A stretch of DNA of 57,332 nt from Phormidium sp. FACHB-1136 (GTDB lineage: Bacteria; Cyanobacteriota; Cyanobacteriia; Phormidesmidales; Phormidesmidaceae), in NCBI RefSeq assembly GCF_014697375.1, contig NZ_JACJRS010000030.1:1-57332 (forward strand), given 5' to 3'. A program made the position numbers and the translations under genes. Below are positions 1 to 8,799 of the stretch, one piece after another (position 1 is the stretch's first letter; each line of letters begins with the position of its first letter). Below the pieces are notes generated by a model, which saw only the letters and a list, made by a program, of their open reading frames with translations, made no database searches and was not told the origin of the DNA.

Positions 1-73
1 CTCTACTTTTGCCTAAATTCATCGCCGCTAAGCTTAACCCCTTGCCCCCTCAGGTCTCCCAAAGCTTAGTAAC

Positions 74-1366
74 TTAGTACCCCTGTCCAGAACTTATGAC
101 TGTCCAGTTAATCTTCAAAGCTTGTTTATCATCTAAATCGAGTCCATCGGAGAGTACAAAGTTAACAGAAGCTAACATTGCTCCTGTTATTGACATGGCA
201 GTGATAGCAGCAGCCAATTCTACAACCCCCGTTGGAGGGATAAATGATGCAAAAAACAAGAATACGTTGGTTGCAACTGCTTCGCCAGCAAAAACGGGAA
301 GCAAGGCTAAAACAGCTGTTGGAGTTAAGCGTTTACCTTTATACAGATAATATAAAGATATGATAGCTGTTGACTGTGTGGCAACAATCCAAACTGCTTT
401 GCCAGGTAGGGCAGCTTGTACTCCCACAGCAGTAACAGCAGAGAGAATAATACCTAAGGCATACTTTCGTTTTTGACTCATGTGCCTAGCAAGGAGGAGC
501 TTTTTTCCGCGATTCTCCAAGAAAAGTTCTACATCTTCTCTAAGCTCATCTACTCCTCGAATATCAAGTGGAGTTCTGCCAGATATTTGCGGATCATATC
601 CAAAAGTACATACAGGATATATCCGATCTACTCTCAAATACTTCTTCCATTGATTAATGACATCTTCTAGAGCCTGACCTTCAAACTTATCCCAAACATC
701 TATTTTGCTAAGAACAACGAAGACGGAGTCACAACTTCTCTTGAGATCATCAAAGAAAATCTTTTGAGAAGCATCGGCAGCACCAGATACGACTAAAATT
801 CCTACGTCAATATTCTCAATGAATTTACGTGTTACTTCACTATTTTCTGCTCTGATATCTCCTAGGCCGGGTGAATCTATCAGTCTCACTTTGTCATCTA
901 GTCGATACACCTGTATTTTTTGTGTTACTCCTGCTTGAACGCCAACCTTAGCAACTTGGTTATTTCGATTTCTCATCAAAAATGCGTTTATCAAGGAACT
1001 TTTTCCACAGCTCACGTTTCCAATTATTGCTATATTCAAGGTCTTGTCAAAGTCTTGAACTAAATTTTCATACTCTGCCTCAATTGCTTTGATAAATACT
1101 ATTTCCTGATCTTTTATCCATTCCTGAATGACATCATAAGCATTTTTGACTAGACCTTGGTAGAAATCTTTGTGCTTTGGAGCAGTCAAATCCACAGATA
1201 CAGATTCACCTGTATTGCCATATCTATGTGCTACAGATTTGTTTTTAGGATCGATGATGAGCTTATCACCACTTGAATTAGTAATGGTTAGCAGAGATTT
1301 TTTTATATCATAAGGCTCTGCTAAATCAGCGATGTATAGTTTGTCTTTATGGGTGAACTCTGGCAT
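74..1366 (-). CDS. Membrane-associated dynamin/Era-like GTPase
   Basis: Predicted GTP-binding protein of 430 residues. The GTPase motifs are clear: P-loop GNVSCGKSS at residues 116-124, the G3 motif DSPGLGD at 164-170 and a G4-like SKID at 220-223 (N of NKxD replaced by S). After the G domain, roughly residues 303-407 hold several hydrophobic segments, so it probably sits in a membrane, as in DUF697-type GTPases. I chose the ATG at 1366 because GAGG lies 9 nt before it; a longer frame reaches 1429. It lies 67 bp downstream of the aminopeptidase gene on the same strand. Its codons are AT-rich, unlike that GC-rich neighbour, which suggests separate acquisition. The client process is unknown. 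Confidence 0.75.
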   Translation of the reverse strand: MPEFTHKDKLYIADLAEPYDIKKSLLTITNSSGDKLIIDPKNKSVAHRYGNTGESVSVDLTAPKHKDFYQGLVKNAYDVIQEWIKDQEIVFIKAIEAEYENLVQDFDKTLNIAIIGNVSCGKSSLINAFLMRNRNNQVAKVGVQAGVTQKIQVYRLDDKVRLIDSPGLGDIRAENSEVTRKFIENIDVGILVVSGAADASQKIFFDDLKRSCDSVFVVLSKIDVWDKFEGQALEDVINQWKKYLRVDRIYPVCTFGYDPQISGRTPLDIRGVDELREDVELFLENRGKKLLLARHMSQKRKYALGIILSAVTAVGVQAALPGKAVWIVATQSTAIISLYYLYKGKRLTPTAVLALLPVFAGEAVATNVFLFFASFIPPTGVVELAAAITAMSITGAMLASVNFVLSDGLDLDDKQALKINWTVISSGQGY

Positions 1367-1433
1367 GTTCAATAACCTCGCACAATGAAATGGGTAACTA
1401 CATCTGATCGCGGCTACAAACTGAGCCATTAAC

Positions 1434-4055
1434 TTACTTCGCCTTAGCCTCCAACGTCTCCAACCGACTCTTCATTTCCTGATTTGCCTTCTTCAGATCA
1501 TCCACCTCCTGGCGCAGTTGTTCCACGGCTTTGTCTTTGCCAATCGCCTTTTGCACCTTTTGCACCGCTTCCTGGGCGCGGCGGCGAACTCGGCCATCGG
1601 GGGTATGTTCTGCCAGGTTTTGCAGAATGCGGATGGCGCGGGGGCTTTCCACCCCTTCTAGGGCGGCCACGGCGGAAACCTGGGTGAGGAAAAAGGTTTC
1701 GCTGGCGATGGGTTCTAGGCGGTCGAGGATGCGTTCGACAGTGGGTTTGGTTTGACCCTTGGAGATGGGGCCGAGGGCGCGGATGGCGTAGAGGCGCAGG
1801 GCTTGGGGGGTGCCGAGTTCGGTGTATTTCAGCACCAGGTCGAGGGCTTCTTCGGAGGATTTGAACTGGCTGAGGGCGGTGATGGCCCCAGAGCGCACCG
1901 TTTCATTCCAGCCCTGGCGTTCCTTGAGGATACTTTCTAGCAGTTTGAGGGTCTTTTTCTCCTTGGGTTTGCCCTCCAGGTCGGCGGCTCCCACCGCACC
2001 AAGGCCGTGGATGGCAGTGGCCTCCACGTAGTAGCTGGCATCGCCTTTTTCGGCAATGGCTTTGAGGGCTTTGTAGCTGTCGGCGGTTTTGATGTCGCCC
2101 AGGGCGCGGACTACAGAACGGCGGACGCGGGCTTCGGGGTCTTTCAAGCCCTTCAACAGGCCTTCCACAGCCTGATCGAGCTTGATGGAGCCGAGTTGTT
2201 CCGCCACTTCGGCCCGCACGCCCCAGAAGGGTTCCTCGGTGAGGGCGGTGGCGAGGGCGGTGACGGCTTCTAGGTTGCCCTTTTTGGCCAGGGCGATGGC
2301 GGCTTCGATGCGGGAGAGAGGGTCGGGGTCGTGCTGGAGTTGGGCCTTCAGTTCGGGCAGGGGATACTCTAGCTCCACGGTTTTGAGGGTGTGGTTGCCC
2401 ACATCAAAGCTAATGAAGTCGGGCTTTTTCTCTAGGGGGAAGAAGAGGGCCTGCTCCCGTTCGTGGAGGCGCACGGTGAAGGGTTTGACCTCGACCTTGG
2501 GGGTTTTGCCCTGGCTGACAAAGCCAAAACCGATGGGGATGCGTAGGTCAAACAGGCCGCTGGTGCTGCTGGTGTCGCCGTCCTTGGCCTGGGTTTGGGT
2601 GATGGTGAGTTTGGCCAGCTTGCTGTCGCCGTCCCAGCTATAGGCCACTTTGTAGTCGGGGTGGCCGCCGCGCAGCACGTACTGGTCGAACAGGGGCCGC
2701 AGGTTGCGTCCGGTGGCTTGGTCGATGGCCCGCAGCAAGTCGATGGTTTCCACGGTGCTGTGGGCGTGGCGGTTGACAAAGGTCTGGATCGCCTTCCAGA
2801 ACAGGGGGTCGCCCAGCTCGGCGCGGATCATGTGGTAGACGCAGGCCCCTTTTTCGTAGATGTGGCGGTCGTAGAGTTCGATGGCCTCGCGGTAGATGTG
2901 CGTCACCATGGGGCGACGGTAGCGGGTTTTGTCTTCGTTCAGGTAGCTCCGCATTTCGCCCAAACGGTAGTAGGCGGCTTCGTCTGCGCCGTATTCCTGC
3001 TCCGTCCACATCACTTCGGAATAGGTGGCCATGCCTTCTTTCACCCAGGCGTGGCTCCAGTGGTTGATCACCAGCAGGTCGCCAAACCACTGGTGGGCCA
3101 GTTCGTGGACGACCAGGGACTCGGAATTGCGGTTATCCAGGGCGGCGCGTTCGTCGAGCAGGCAGCGGTCGGTGAGAATCGTCACCGAGGTATTTTCCAT
3201 ACCGCCAAAGATAAAGTCGGCGGCGCAAACCTGGGCGTACTTGGGGAAGGCGTATTTGTAGCCGTACTTGTCGCTGAGAAATTCGATCATCCGAGGGGTT
3301 TTGCCCATGGTGATCTGGCCCTGATCCCTACGGCCCTTTTCCACGTAGTAGGTGACGGGGATATCCTGCCACTGGTCTTGGATGATGTCGAATTCACCCA
3401 CCGCCAGGGCCATTAAATAGGTGGGATGGACTTGCTTTTGGTGCCAGTGGAAGACCTTATAATCGCCGTCTTCGATGGTATCAATTAGCTCGCCGTTAGA
3501 CACCACCTGGTACTGCGCCGGAACCCGCACCTTAATTTCTGAGGTAGACAGCATCCCCGGATAGTCAAAACAGGGGAACCAGTAGCGGGAGTCCTCATCT
3601 TCGCCCTGAGTCCACACCTGGGCGGGTTTGTCGGGGTAATGTTGGTCTGGCCCGACGAAGTAAATGCCCCGCTCTGGCTGCACCAGGCGATAGGCAATGG
3701 TGAGGGTAAAGCTTTCCCCCGTCACCGTGGGCTTTTTCAGGTGAATATGCAACCGTTCGCCATCGTAGTCAAAGGCTTGTTTGGCGCTGCCAATTTTGAC
3801 CGACTCAATCCGCTGATTCACCGCATCCAGGGTCAAACTTTCTACCCCATCCCGCACTGGGTTGATGCGAAGTTTGCAGGTGCCCGCACAGATTTTGTTG
3901 TCCAAATCGAGGCTGATATCCAAGAAAATGTGCTCCACCTGGCCGGGACGGTCGGGGTTGTAGTGGGGTTTGGCCCCCGGCATTTCAAAGGATTTGTAGC
4001 CGTTGTTGTCATCTTGGAACAGTTCGATTTGGGCGATGCGATGGGCGTTGGGCAT
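1434..4055 (-). CDS. M1 family zinc aminopeptidase with C-terminal HEAT repeats
   Basis: Zinc metallopeptidase that would trim N-terminal residues from peptides in the cytoplasm; no signal peptide is visible. The M1 exopeptidase motif GGMEN is at residues 284-288 and the zinc site HELAHQW at 317-323, with the third ligand Glu340 in WVKEGMATY, 19 residues after the second His. From about residue 580 to 830 there are repeated alpha-helical HEAT/PBS-type units (ALGDIK, VRRSVVRALG), and the last 30 residues form a charged coiled coil. The 873-residue length fits cyanobacterial PepN-like proteins, whose C-terminal part differs from E. coli PepN. All catalytic residues are intact. Confidence 0.92.
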   Translation of the reverse strand: MPNAHRIAQIELFQDDNNGYKSFEMPGAKPHYNPDRPGQVEHIFLDISLDLDNKICAGTCKLRINPVRDGVESLTLDAVNQRIESVKIGSAKQAFDYDGERLHIHLKKPTVTGESFTLTIAYRLVQPERGIYFVGPDQHYPDKPAQVWTQGEDEDSRYWFPCFDYPGMLSTSEIKVRVPAQYQVVSNGELIDTIEDGDYKVFHWHQKQVHPTYLMALAVGEFDIIQDQWQDIPVTYYVEKGRRDQGQITMGKTPRMIEFLSDKYGYKYAFPKYAQVCAADFIFGGMENTSVTILTDRCLLDERAALDNRNSESLVVHELAHQWFGDLLVINHWSHAWVKEGMATYSEVMWTEQEYGADEAAYYRLGEMRSYLNEDKTRYRRPMVTHIYREAIELYDRHIYEKGACVYHMIRAELGDPLFWKAIQTFVNRHAHSTVETIDLLRAIDQATGRNLRPLFDQYVLRGGHPDYKVAYSWDGDSKLAKLTITQTQAKDGDTSSTSGLFDLRIPIGFGFVSQGKTPKVEVKPFTVRLHEREQALFFPLEKKPDFISFDVGNHTLKTVELEYPLPELKAQLQHDPDPLSRIEAAIALAKKGNLEAVTALATALTEEPFWGVRAEVAEQLGSIKLDQAVEGLLKGLKDPEARVRRSVVRALGDIKTADSYKALKAIAEKGDASYYVEATAIHGLGAVGAADLEGKPKEKKTLKLLESILKERQGWNETVRSGAITALSQFKSSEEALDLVLKYTELGTPQALRLYAIRALGPISKGQTKPTVERILDRLEPIASETFFLTQVSAVAALEGVESPRAIRILQNLAEHTPDGRVRRRAQEAVQKVQKAIGKDKAVEQLRQEVDDLKKANQEMKSRLETLEAKAK

Positions 4056-4107
4056 GGGAAATAGGGGCCTTAAACGGTGGAGAAGTGACCCAAAAGGTCG
4101 GGGGTCG

Positions 4108-4141
4108 GAGGTTCTTAAAACCCATAGTAGGGCTACACCTC
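4108..4141 (+). promoter_or_regulatory. Short nested hairpin upstream of queF
   Basis: GAGGT at 4108-4112 can pair with ACCTC at 4137-4141, and CCC at 4121-4123 with GGG at 4130-4132 inside it. It lies about 80 bp before queF. Position and size recall a preQ1 leader, but the A-rich tail that a preQ1-I riboswitch needs after the stem is absent, so I call it only a candidate structured leader. Confidence 0.25.
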
Positions 4142-4220
4142 ATTCCCAATTTACCCCGTGTTCAGGGGATGGGTTAACATGGCAAAGGGCCAATTCCTGT
4201 CTTTCCCTGGCTGTAGATGT

Positions 4221-4661
4221 ATGCTCACCTCCTCCGACGGACTCTCTTTGGCAAACCAGTACGGTGATCGCGCCATTGCCCAAACCCGCGAGGCTCTGCT
4301 GGAGAAATGGCCTAGCCCCAGTCAAAATCGCTATACCATCCACCTAGAGCACCCCGAATTTACCGCCCTCTGCCCCCGCTCCGGCTACCCCGACTTTGGC
4401 ACCATCGTGGTGGACTATTGTCCGGGGGAATGGGTGGTGGAACTCAAAGCCTTTAAGCTGTTCGTCAATTCCTTTCGCAACGAACGCATCAGCCACGAAG
4501 CTGTGACCAACGCCATCCTAGACCGCCTTTGGGAGGAACTGGCCCCCCACGGTATCCGTGTGATTGGCGACTTTACCCGTCGGGGCGGGGTCAAAACCGT
4601 GATTACCGTCAAAAAAGGCGACTGCAACGACTTTGATCCTTACCAGGCCAATCCGCTTTAG
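4221..4661 (+). CDS. queF: NADPH-dependent 7-cyano-7-deazaguanine reductase (QueF)
   Basis: Reduces preQ0 to preQ1 with two NADPH in queuosine biosynthesis for tRNA. The protein is 146 residues in the short unimodular form. Visible hallmarks are Cys51 in ALCPRSGYPDFG (the nucleophile that forms the thioimide with preQ0), Asp58, the family motif ELKAFKL at 74-80 followed by NSFRNE, and the SHE motif at 91-93. The start is uncertain: ATGs at 4179 and 4221 are both in frame and neither has a strong ribosome site; the shorter one matches the usual length of the short QueF type. It diverges from the aminopeptidase gene. No other queuosine genes are nearby. Confidence 0.95.
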   Translation: MLTSSDGLSLANQYGDRAIAQTREALLEKWPSPSQNRYTIHLEHPEFTALCPRSGYPDFGTIVVDYCPGEWVVELKAFKLFVNSFRNERISHEAVTNAILDRLWEELAPHGIRVIGDFTRRGGVKTVITVKKGDCNDFDPYQANPL

Positions 4662-4713
4662 GGGCAAGTCAGCGGCATCCCCCATGGCACAGGGCTTTGT
4701 GGATGTAACCGAC

Positions 4714-6099
4714 CTAGATTTGGCCTTGCCAAGTGAGGGTTTGTTCGGCGGAGTGGCTACCCAGGGAACGTAAGGCGGTGATCTCTAGCTGGGCATAGGT
4801 GCCGGGGCGCAGGGCGCGGGCATCGATGGGCAGTTGACCGAGGGCGAGTTCAAAGCGGTTGTTGTTAAGGGCTACCTGTTCCGTCGGCAATATGGCTTCG
4901 TAGGCGGTGGTATAGCGAGGGTTGCGGCTCTCCCGGAGATCGTCGGTGGTGGTGCGAAGGGTGACCCGAAACTGGGTATCCACAAAGGCGGATTCGTTGC
5001 CCAAGTCCAGCACAATGACCCGCAGATTAGGGCCTTGGCCCTGGGTGCCGCCCCAGGCTAGCCGGGTCGCGTCTTGGCGACGCACGGCTCGGTGAATGGT
5101 GAGGGTCATCACATCACCCTGGCGCTGGGTGCTGTAGTCGGCCCAGAGATCCTCCGAGAAGGTGGCGGCTAGGGTGCCATCGGCCTGAATCTCGGCGGTC
5201 AGGCTTTCCCTGTCAAACCCACTGATCGGACGGGCGGCTTGCCAAACTAACTGCACCGTTCCGGCCACCCGCCCCGTATACACCTGGTAGCTGTCTCGCA
5301 CCCGTGACCCAGGAGCCAGCAGCCCATTGGCCCCAGATCGGGTCTCCCACAGGTTGCGCGATAGCGGAAAAGACTGATTCGCCAGGGCCGACAGCCGCGC
5401 CGATTGAGCGGGATTGTCCGGCTGGAGCGGATCCAGTTGGTTCACGAGCCACAGTTGTCCATCCTCCCCCGTGCGGCCATCGGCCCCGAAGTTGCCCTGG
5501 GCACCCGTCCGCCCGTCACTACATCGATAGCGCTGGGTTTGGCAACGGTAGTTACTCTGCCCCGGTGTGCCCGTACAGGTTTGTTGCTCCCACTGGCGCA
5601 CCGGGCAACGACAGCCTAGGGTACCCTGCCCACCCCGACCACCCCGACCACCCTGGCCCCCCACCGCCGTCACCGAAAGGCGCTGAAGCTGAGCCAGATC
5701 GCGATAGTAAACAGTTAAGTCGCCCCCATTGCCGCCCTGCCCACCCTGGCCCCCGTTGCCCCCATTACCGCCATGGGCCGCTTGCAAATGGTGGGCCACA
5801 TCCCTAGGCTGGTCGGCGCAGCGGGGCCGATAACCCGCCTCCCCATCTTCCCCTGGCCCACCCGATTCTCCAGACAACACAAAACTGGCCGGGTTGCCAT
5901 CGGCAATGGTATTGGCCGCGACGCCTGACCGTCCATCCTGCCCCGGTCGGCCATCCCGCCCCGCCTCGCCACTGTGGCCAAAGAGGCGGGTTTGGTTCGC
6001 CCAAGCCGCCATCGAACAACCCTTCAAGCTAGGTAGGGGTAAGGCCACCACCCCACCGACCAACACCATCGGCAAAGCCAGTGCAAACGCCCGTTTCAC
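4714..6099 (-). CDS. Secreted glycine-rich collagen-like protein
   Basis: Protein of 461 residues with an N-terminal signal peptide (basic start, then a hydrophobic run ending near the SMAAWA region). I use a GTG start at 6099 because GGAGG lies just upstream (ggagggttccctGTG). The first third has Gly-X-Y stretches such as GEAGRDGRPGQDGRSG, and GGNGGNGGQGGQGG and GGRGGRGG runs, interrupted by a Cys-rich patch (TLGCRCPVRQ, TCTGTPG, YRCQ, YRCSDG) that could form disulfides. The C-terminal ~200 residues are non-repetitive and beta-rich. I do not recognise an enzymatic domain. It is probably a periplasmic or outer-surface structural protein; function unknown. Confidence 0.7.
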   Translation of the reverse strand: MKRAFALALPMVLVGGVVALPLPSLKGCSMAAWANQTRLFGHSGEAGRDGRPGQDGRSGVAANTIADGNPASFVLSGESGGPGEDGEAGYRPRCADQPRDVAHHLQAAHGGNGGNGGQGGQGGNGGDLTVYYRDLAQLQRLSVTAVGGQGGRGGRGGQGTLGCRCPVRQWEQQTCTGTPGQSNYRCQTQRYRCSDGRTGAQGNFGADGRTGEDGQLWLVNQLDPLQPDNPAQSARLSALANQSFPLSRNLWETRSGANGLLAPGSRVRDSYQVYTGRVAGTVQLVWQAARPISGFDRESLTAEIQADGTLAATFSEDLWADYSTQRQGDVMTLTIHRAVRRQDATRLAWGGTQGQGPNLRVIVLDLGNESAFVDTQFRVTLRTTTDDLRESRNPRYTTAYEAILPTEQVALNNNRFELALGQLPIDARALRPGTYAQLEITALRSLGSHSAEQTLTWQGQI

Positions 6100-6213
6100 A
6101 GGGAACCCTCCGGGAATATCCGCAAAAATAAGCAGCCCTATGCTAGCCAATCGGCTCCCACAAAAACGAAAGCCTGTGCCAGAAAATTTCTGTAGAGGGT
6201 TCCCTGGGTCTGG

Positions 6214-7479
6214 CTAGCTCTGGCGGCGACCTGCTAGGGCCAGTTTGGGCACGCGGCCTAGGCGTCCGGTCATCAATCGTAGGGCCAGGTGGCGCAGGGG
6301 AGAAACGTGGGTGAGGACCCATAACCCGGTGCGGCGCAAGGCCACGATGGGAGCAATTTGGTTAGAAAAGCTGCGGGTGAGGGTGTCGGTGAAGCTGAGG
6401 ATGACCCAGTTTTCCCACCGTCGCCAGCGTTCGTAGCGGCGCAGCACGGTGACGGCACCGAGGTCTTGACCCTTGTGGTGGGCGGCGGTGAGGACTTCTG
6501 CGAGAGCCGCTGCATCCCGCAGCCCCATGTTCAATCCTTGGCCACCGACGGGGTGGCAACTGTGGGCAGCATCGCCGACTAGGGCAAGGCGAGGCTGGAT
6601 ATAGCGGTCGCACTGCATCAACTGCACCGGGAACAGGGCGGGTGGGGTGAGGCGTTTTAGCTTGCCCATTTGGGAGCCGTAGCGGCGTTCGAGTTCGGCC
6701 ATAAATTCGGCTTCGGGCAGGTTGAGGATGGCCTGGGCCTCTTCGTGGGGAGAAGTCCACACCACCTGGCAGCGACCACCGGGCAGGGGCAAAATGGCGA
6801 AGGGGCCGCTGGGCCAAAAGCGCTCGTAGGCGGTGGATTGATGGTCGCCTTCGGGTTCCAAAACCGTGGTGATGCAGGATTGCCAATACTGCCAGCCAAA
6901 GGCATCGATGTTGGCCTGCCGCCGCAGGGGCGACTGTTTGCCATCGGCGGCAACAACGAGGGCGGCATCCAACGTGCGGGTGCCCTCCGGTGTCGTCAAC
7001 GTGCCCACCACCCGTTCCCCGTGGCGCTCGGTGACGGTGAGGGTGGACTCACTGAGGTAATGGATATTCGCCGCTGCCTGCACTGCCCCTTGCAGCGCCT
7101 CCATCAACACCCCATGCTCGGCCCCGTAGAACACCGATTCATCCCCCAAATCCTGGGGCGAGAACTTCACAACTTCGGGATGATCGCCATCGGACAGCCG
7201 CACCTGCTGAAAGTGGCAAATTTTCGGCCCCACCTGCGGCCACAATCCCAGGCCCTTCATGATATCTGCCGAGGTGGGCGAAAAGGCATAGGCCCGCTGC
7301 CGAGAAGCCGCCCCCTCCGGGGTTTGGGCTTCAATCACCGCCACCCGCAAGCCAGAGGGCCGCAACGCCGCCGCCAGGGTTAGCCCCACAAGGCCGCCGC
7401 CGACGATGGCGATATCCACCGAAAGCGGGGGAAGGGAGGATGGGGAAGCAGGCATTGGAGCAGGATAGGTTGTGGTCAT
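6214..7479 (-). CDS. FAD-dependent UbiH/VisC/COQ6-type aromatic hydroxylase
   Basis: Class A flavin monooxygenase of about 421 residues. Evidence: an N-terminal Rossmann motif IAIVGGGLVGL, the VAADGKQSPLR stretch holding the NADPH/FAD DG motif, and a C-terminal GDAAHSCHPVGGQGLNMGLRDA region typical of the UbiH family, which hydroxylates rings in quinone biosynthesis. In a cyanobacterium the substrate could be a plastoquinone- or tocopherol-type prenyl quinone, but that is inference. The ATG at 7479 directly abuts a heptamer repeat array, so no normal ribosome site precedes it; the ATG at 7455 is an alternative. Protein upstream of 7479 would be encoded by the repeats and is probably not real. 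Confidence 0.85.
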   Translation of the reverse strand: MTTTYPAPMPASPSSLPPLSVDIAIVGGGLVGLTLAAALRPSGLRVAVIEAQTPEGAASRQRAYAFSPTSADIMKGLGLWPQVGPKICHFQQVRLSDGDHPEVVKFSPQDLGDESVFYGAEHGVLMEALQGAVQAAANIHYLSESTLTVTERHGERVVGTLTTPEGTRTLDAALVVAADGKQSPLRRQANIDAFGWQYWQSCITTVLEPEGDHQSTAYERFWPSGPFAILPLPGGRCQVVWTSPHEEAQAILNLPEAEFMAELERRYGSQMGKLKRLTPPALFPVQLMQCDRYIQPRLALVGDAAHSCHPVGGQGLNMGLRDAAALAEVLTAAHHKGQDLGAVTVLRRYERWRRWENWVILSFTDTLTRSFSNQIAPIVALRRTGLWVLTHVSPLRHLALRLMTGRLGRVPKLALAGRRQS

Positions 7480-7514
7480 GGGAATTGGGAGTCGGGAATC
7501 GGGAGTCGGGAATT
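7480..7514. repeat. Short tandem heptamer repeat (STRR-like), five units
   Basis: Five consecutive 7-mers on the + strand: GGGAATT, GGGAGTC, GGGAATC, GGGAGTC, GGGAATT. They abut the start codon of the hydroxylase gene. The heptamer style matches the short tandemly repeated repetitive sequences known from filamentous cyanobacteria. Related heptamers recur at 9745-9762 and 11661-11698. Confidence 0.8.
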
Positions 7515-7628
7515 GAGCGAACGTAGGGTGCATCCGTGAAACGATGCACCAAAGTCAGGGGAATGGAAACTTGGAGCTTATCTAATTGTGGCGTGGAGGT
7601 TTGGGCAAAAGCAAGGTTAGTCAGCGTA

Positions 7629-7947
7629 AGATCCCAGGGTTCTTCTGCCCATTACTCAGCATCTTTGAGTCCCCCAGGTCAGAACCCTGGGATCTAGGTA
7701 GGTGGGGTTCCAGATCCCAGGGTTCTGGTTTGAAATTTACCGAGGTGCTGGGCAGACCGATGGAAGAACCCTGGGATCTAGGTAGGTGGGGTTCCAGATC
7801 CCAGGGTTCTGGTTTGAAATTCACCGAGGTGCTGGGCAGACCGATGGAAGAACCCTGGGATCTAGGTAGGTGGGGTTCCAGATCCCAGGGTTCTGGTTTG
7901 AAATTCACCGAGGTGCTGGGCAGACCGATGGAAGAACCCTGGGATCT
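7629..7947. repeat. 84-bp tandem repeat array made of palindromes
   Basis: A unit of exactly 84 bp begins at 7682, 7766 and 7850, with a truncated fourth copy at 7934. Each unit contains a perfect 15-bp inverted repeat, AGAACCCTGGGATCT paired with AGATCCCAGGGTTCT, separated by 16 bp. Left arms start at 7681, 7765, 7849 and 7933; right arms at 7629, 7712, 7796 and 7880. Copies are nearly identical (one T/C change seen), which indicates recent expansion. The array fills the gap between the SDR stop and the hydroxylase gene and would be transcribed as a row of hairpins. Because 84 is divisible by 3 it stays open in frame, giving spurious 28-residue repeat proteins. Confidence 0.93.
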
Positions 7948-7957
7948 TGTGGGCGGA

Positions 7958-8731
7958 TTAGTGGAAATAGGACGCTCCATTGACATCAAAGGTGGCTCCG
8001 GTGGCGTGGGGGGCGAGGCCAGCGGCGAGGAAGGCGACCAGATTGGCGATGTCCTGGGGGTCGGCGGGGGCACCCATGGGAATGTCGCGGGTGACATAAT
8101 CGGCTCCGCGTTCGGCCATCACTTCCTCGATGCGGTCGGTGCGGACGAAGCCGGGGGCAATGGCGTAGGCCAAGATACCGTCCTTAGCGAATCCCCGTGC
8201 CAAGGTGCGGGTAAGGCTGATGATGCCTCCTTTGGAAGCAGCGTAGGGCGTGAATTCTGGGCCATCTCCCCGAAAGGCGGCGCGGCTGGCGAGGTTAATC
8301 AACGTTCCGCCGCCCTGGTTTTGGAAATGGAGGACAGCTTCTCGGCACAAATCCGCTACGGCGATCAGGTTGACCTGAAGGGTTTGCTGCCAAGCGTTAG
8401 CCCAGGTATCCCAATCTCCCTCGACAGGAGCGGCGGGCATGGTGGCGGCATTGTTTACTACCGTCGCGATTGACCCATGCCAAGACAGCGCTTTTACCCA
8501 CAAATCCCTTGCTGCCCTGGGTTGGGATAAATCCGCTTGAACCAAATGCACCCGGTCAGAGGGTGTCCCGTTAGAACCGAGGGCGGCGGCGATGGCTTCG
8601 GCTTCTGTGCGTCCCTGGCCATAGTGCAGCACCACCGAGGCTCCGGCCCGATGCAGGGTTTCCACGATGGCTTGGCCAATGCCGCGAGAGCCACCCGTCA
8701 CCAAAATCGTTTGGTTTGCTAAATCAATCAT
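7958..8731 (-). CDS. Short-chain dehydrogenase/reductase (FabG-like)
   Basis: NAD(P)-dependent oxidoreductase of 257 residues, the normal classical SDR length. The cofactor motif TGGSRGIG is at residues 12-19, NNAA at 93-96, and the catalytic tetrad is Asn121, Ser149, Tyr163 and Lys167 (YAASK). The C-terminal TGATFDVNGASYF matches the usual classical-SDR ending. It resembles 3-oxoacyl-ACP reductases, but cyanobacteria hold several such paralogues and the substrate cannot be told. It is transcribed away from the PRK-like gene with a 68-bp divergent gap; the repeat array begins 11 bp past its stop. Confidence 0.88.
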   Translation of the reverse strand: MIDLANQTILVTGGSRGIGQAIVETLHRAGASVVLHYGQGRTEAEAIAAALGSNGTPSDRVHLVQADLSQPRAARDLWVKALSWHGSIATVVNNAATMPAAPVEGDWDTWANAWQQTLQVNLIAVADLCREAVLHFQNQGGGTLINLASRAAFRGDGPEFTPYAASKGGIISLTRTLARGFAKDGILAYAIAPGFVRTDRIEEVMAERGADYVTRDIPMGAPADPQDIANLVAFLAAGLAPHATGATFDVNGASYFH

Positions 8732-8799
8732 CGGATTGCGTCCCGTTGGTTCCTACAATGGAATGATTAACTATTGGTTATACAACTCTGGAGGAATAT

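Noticed and set aside
2595-3416. Long plus-strand frame inside the aminopeptidase gene
   Set aside because: Mirror frame of a GC-rich gene; no motif or ribosome site, while the opposite strand encodes a complete M1 peptidase.
4108-4141. preQ1 riboswitch call
   Set aside because: The A-rich 3' tail and loop sequence of the known classes are not present; kept only as a candidate hairpin.
7629-7947. CRISPR array
   Set aside because: Repeats are directly tandem with no unique spacers, and no cas genes are near.
7586-8473. Open frame of 295 codons across the 84-bp repeats
   Set aside because: It exists only because the repeat period is divisible by three, and its second half runs antisense to the clear SDR gene.
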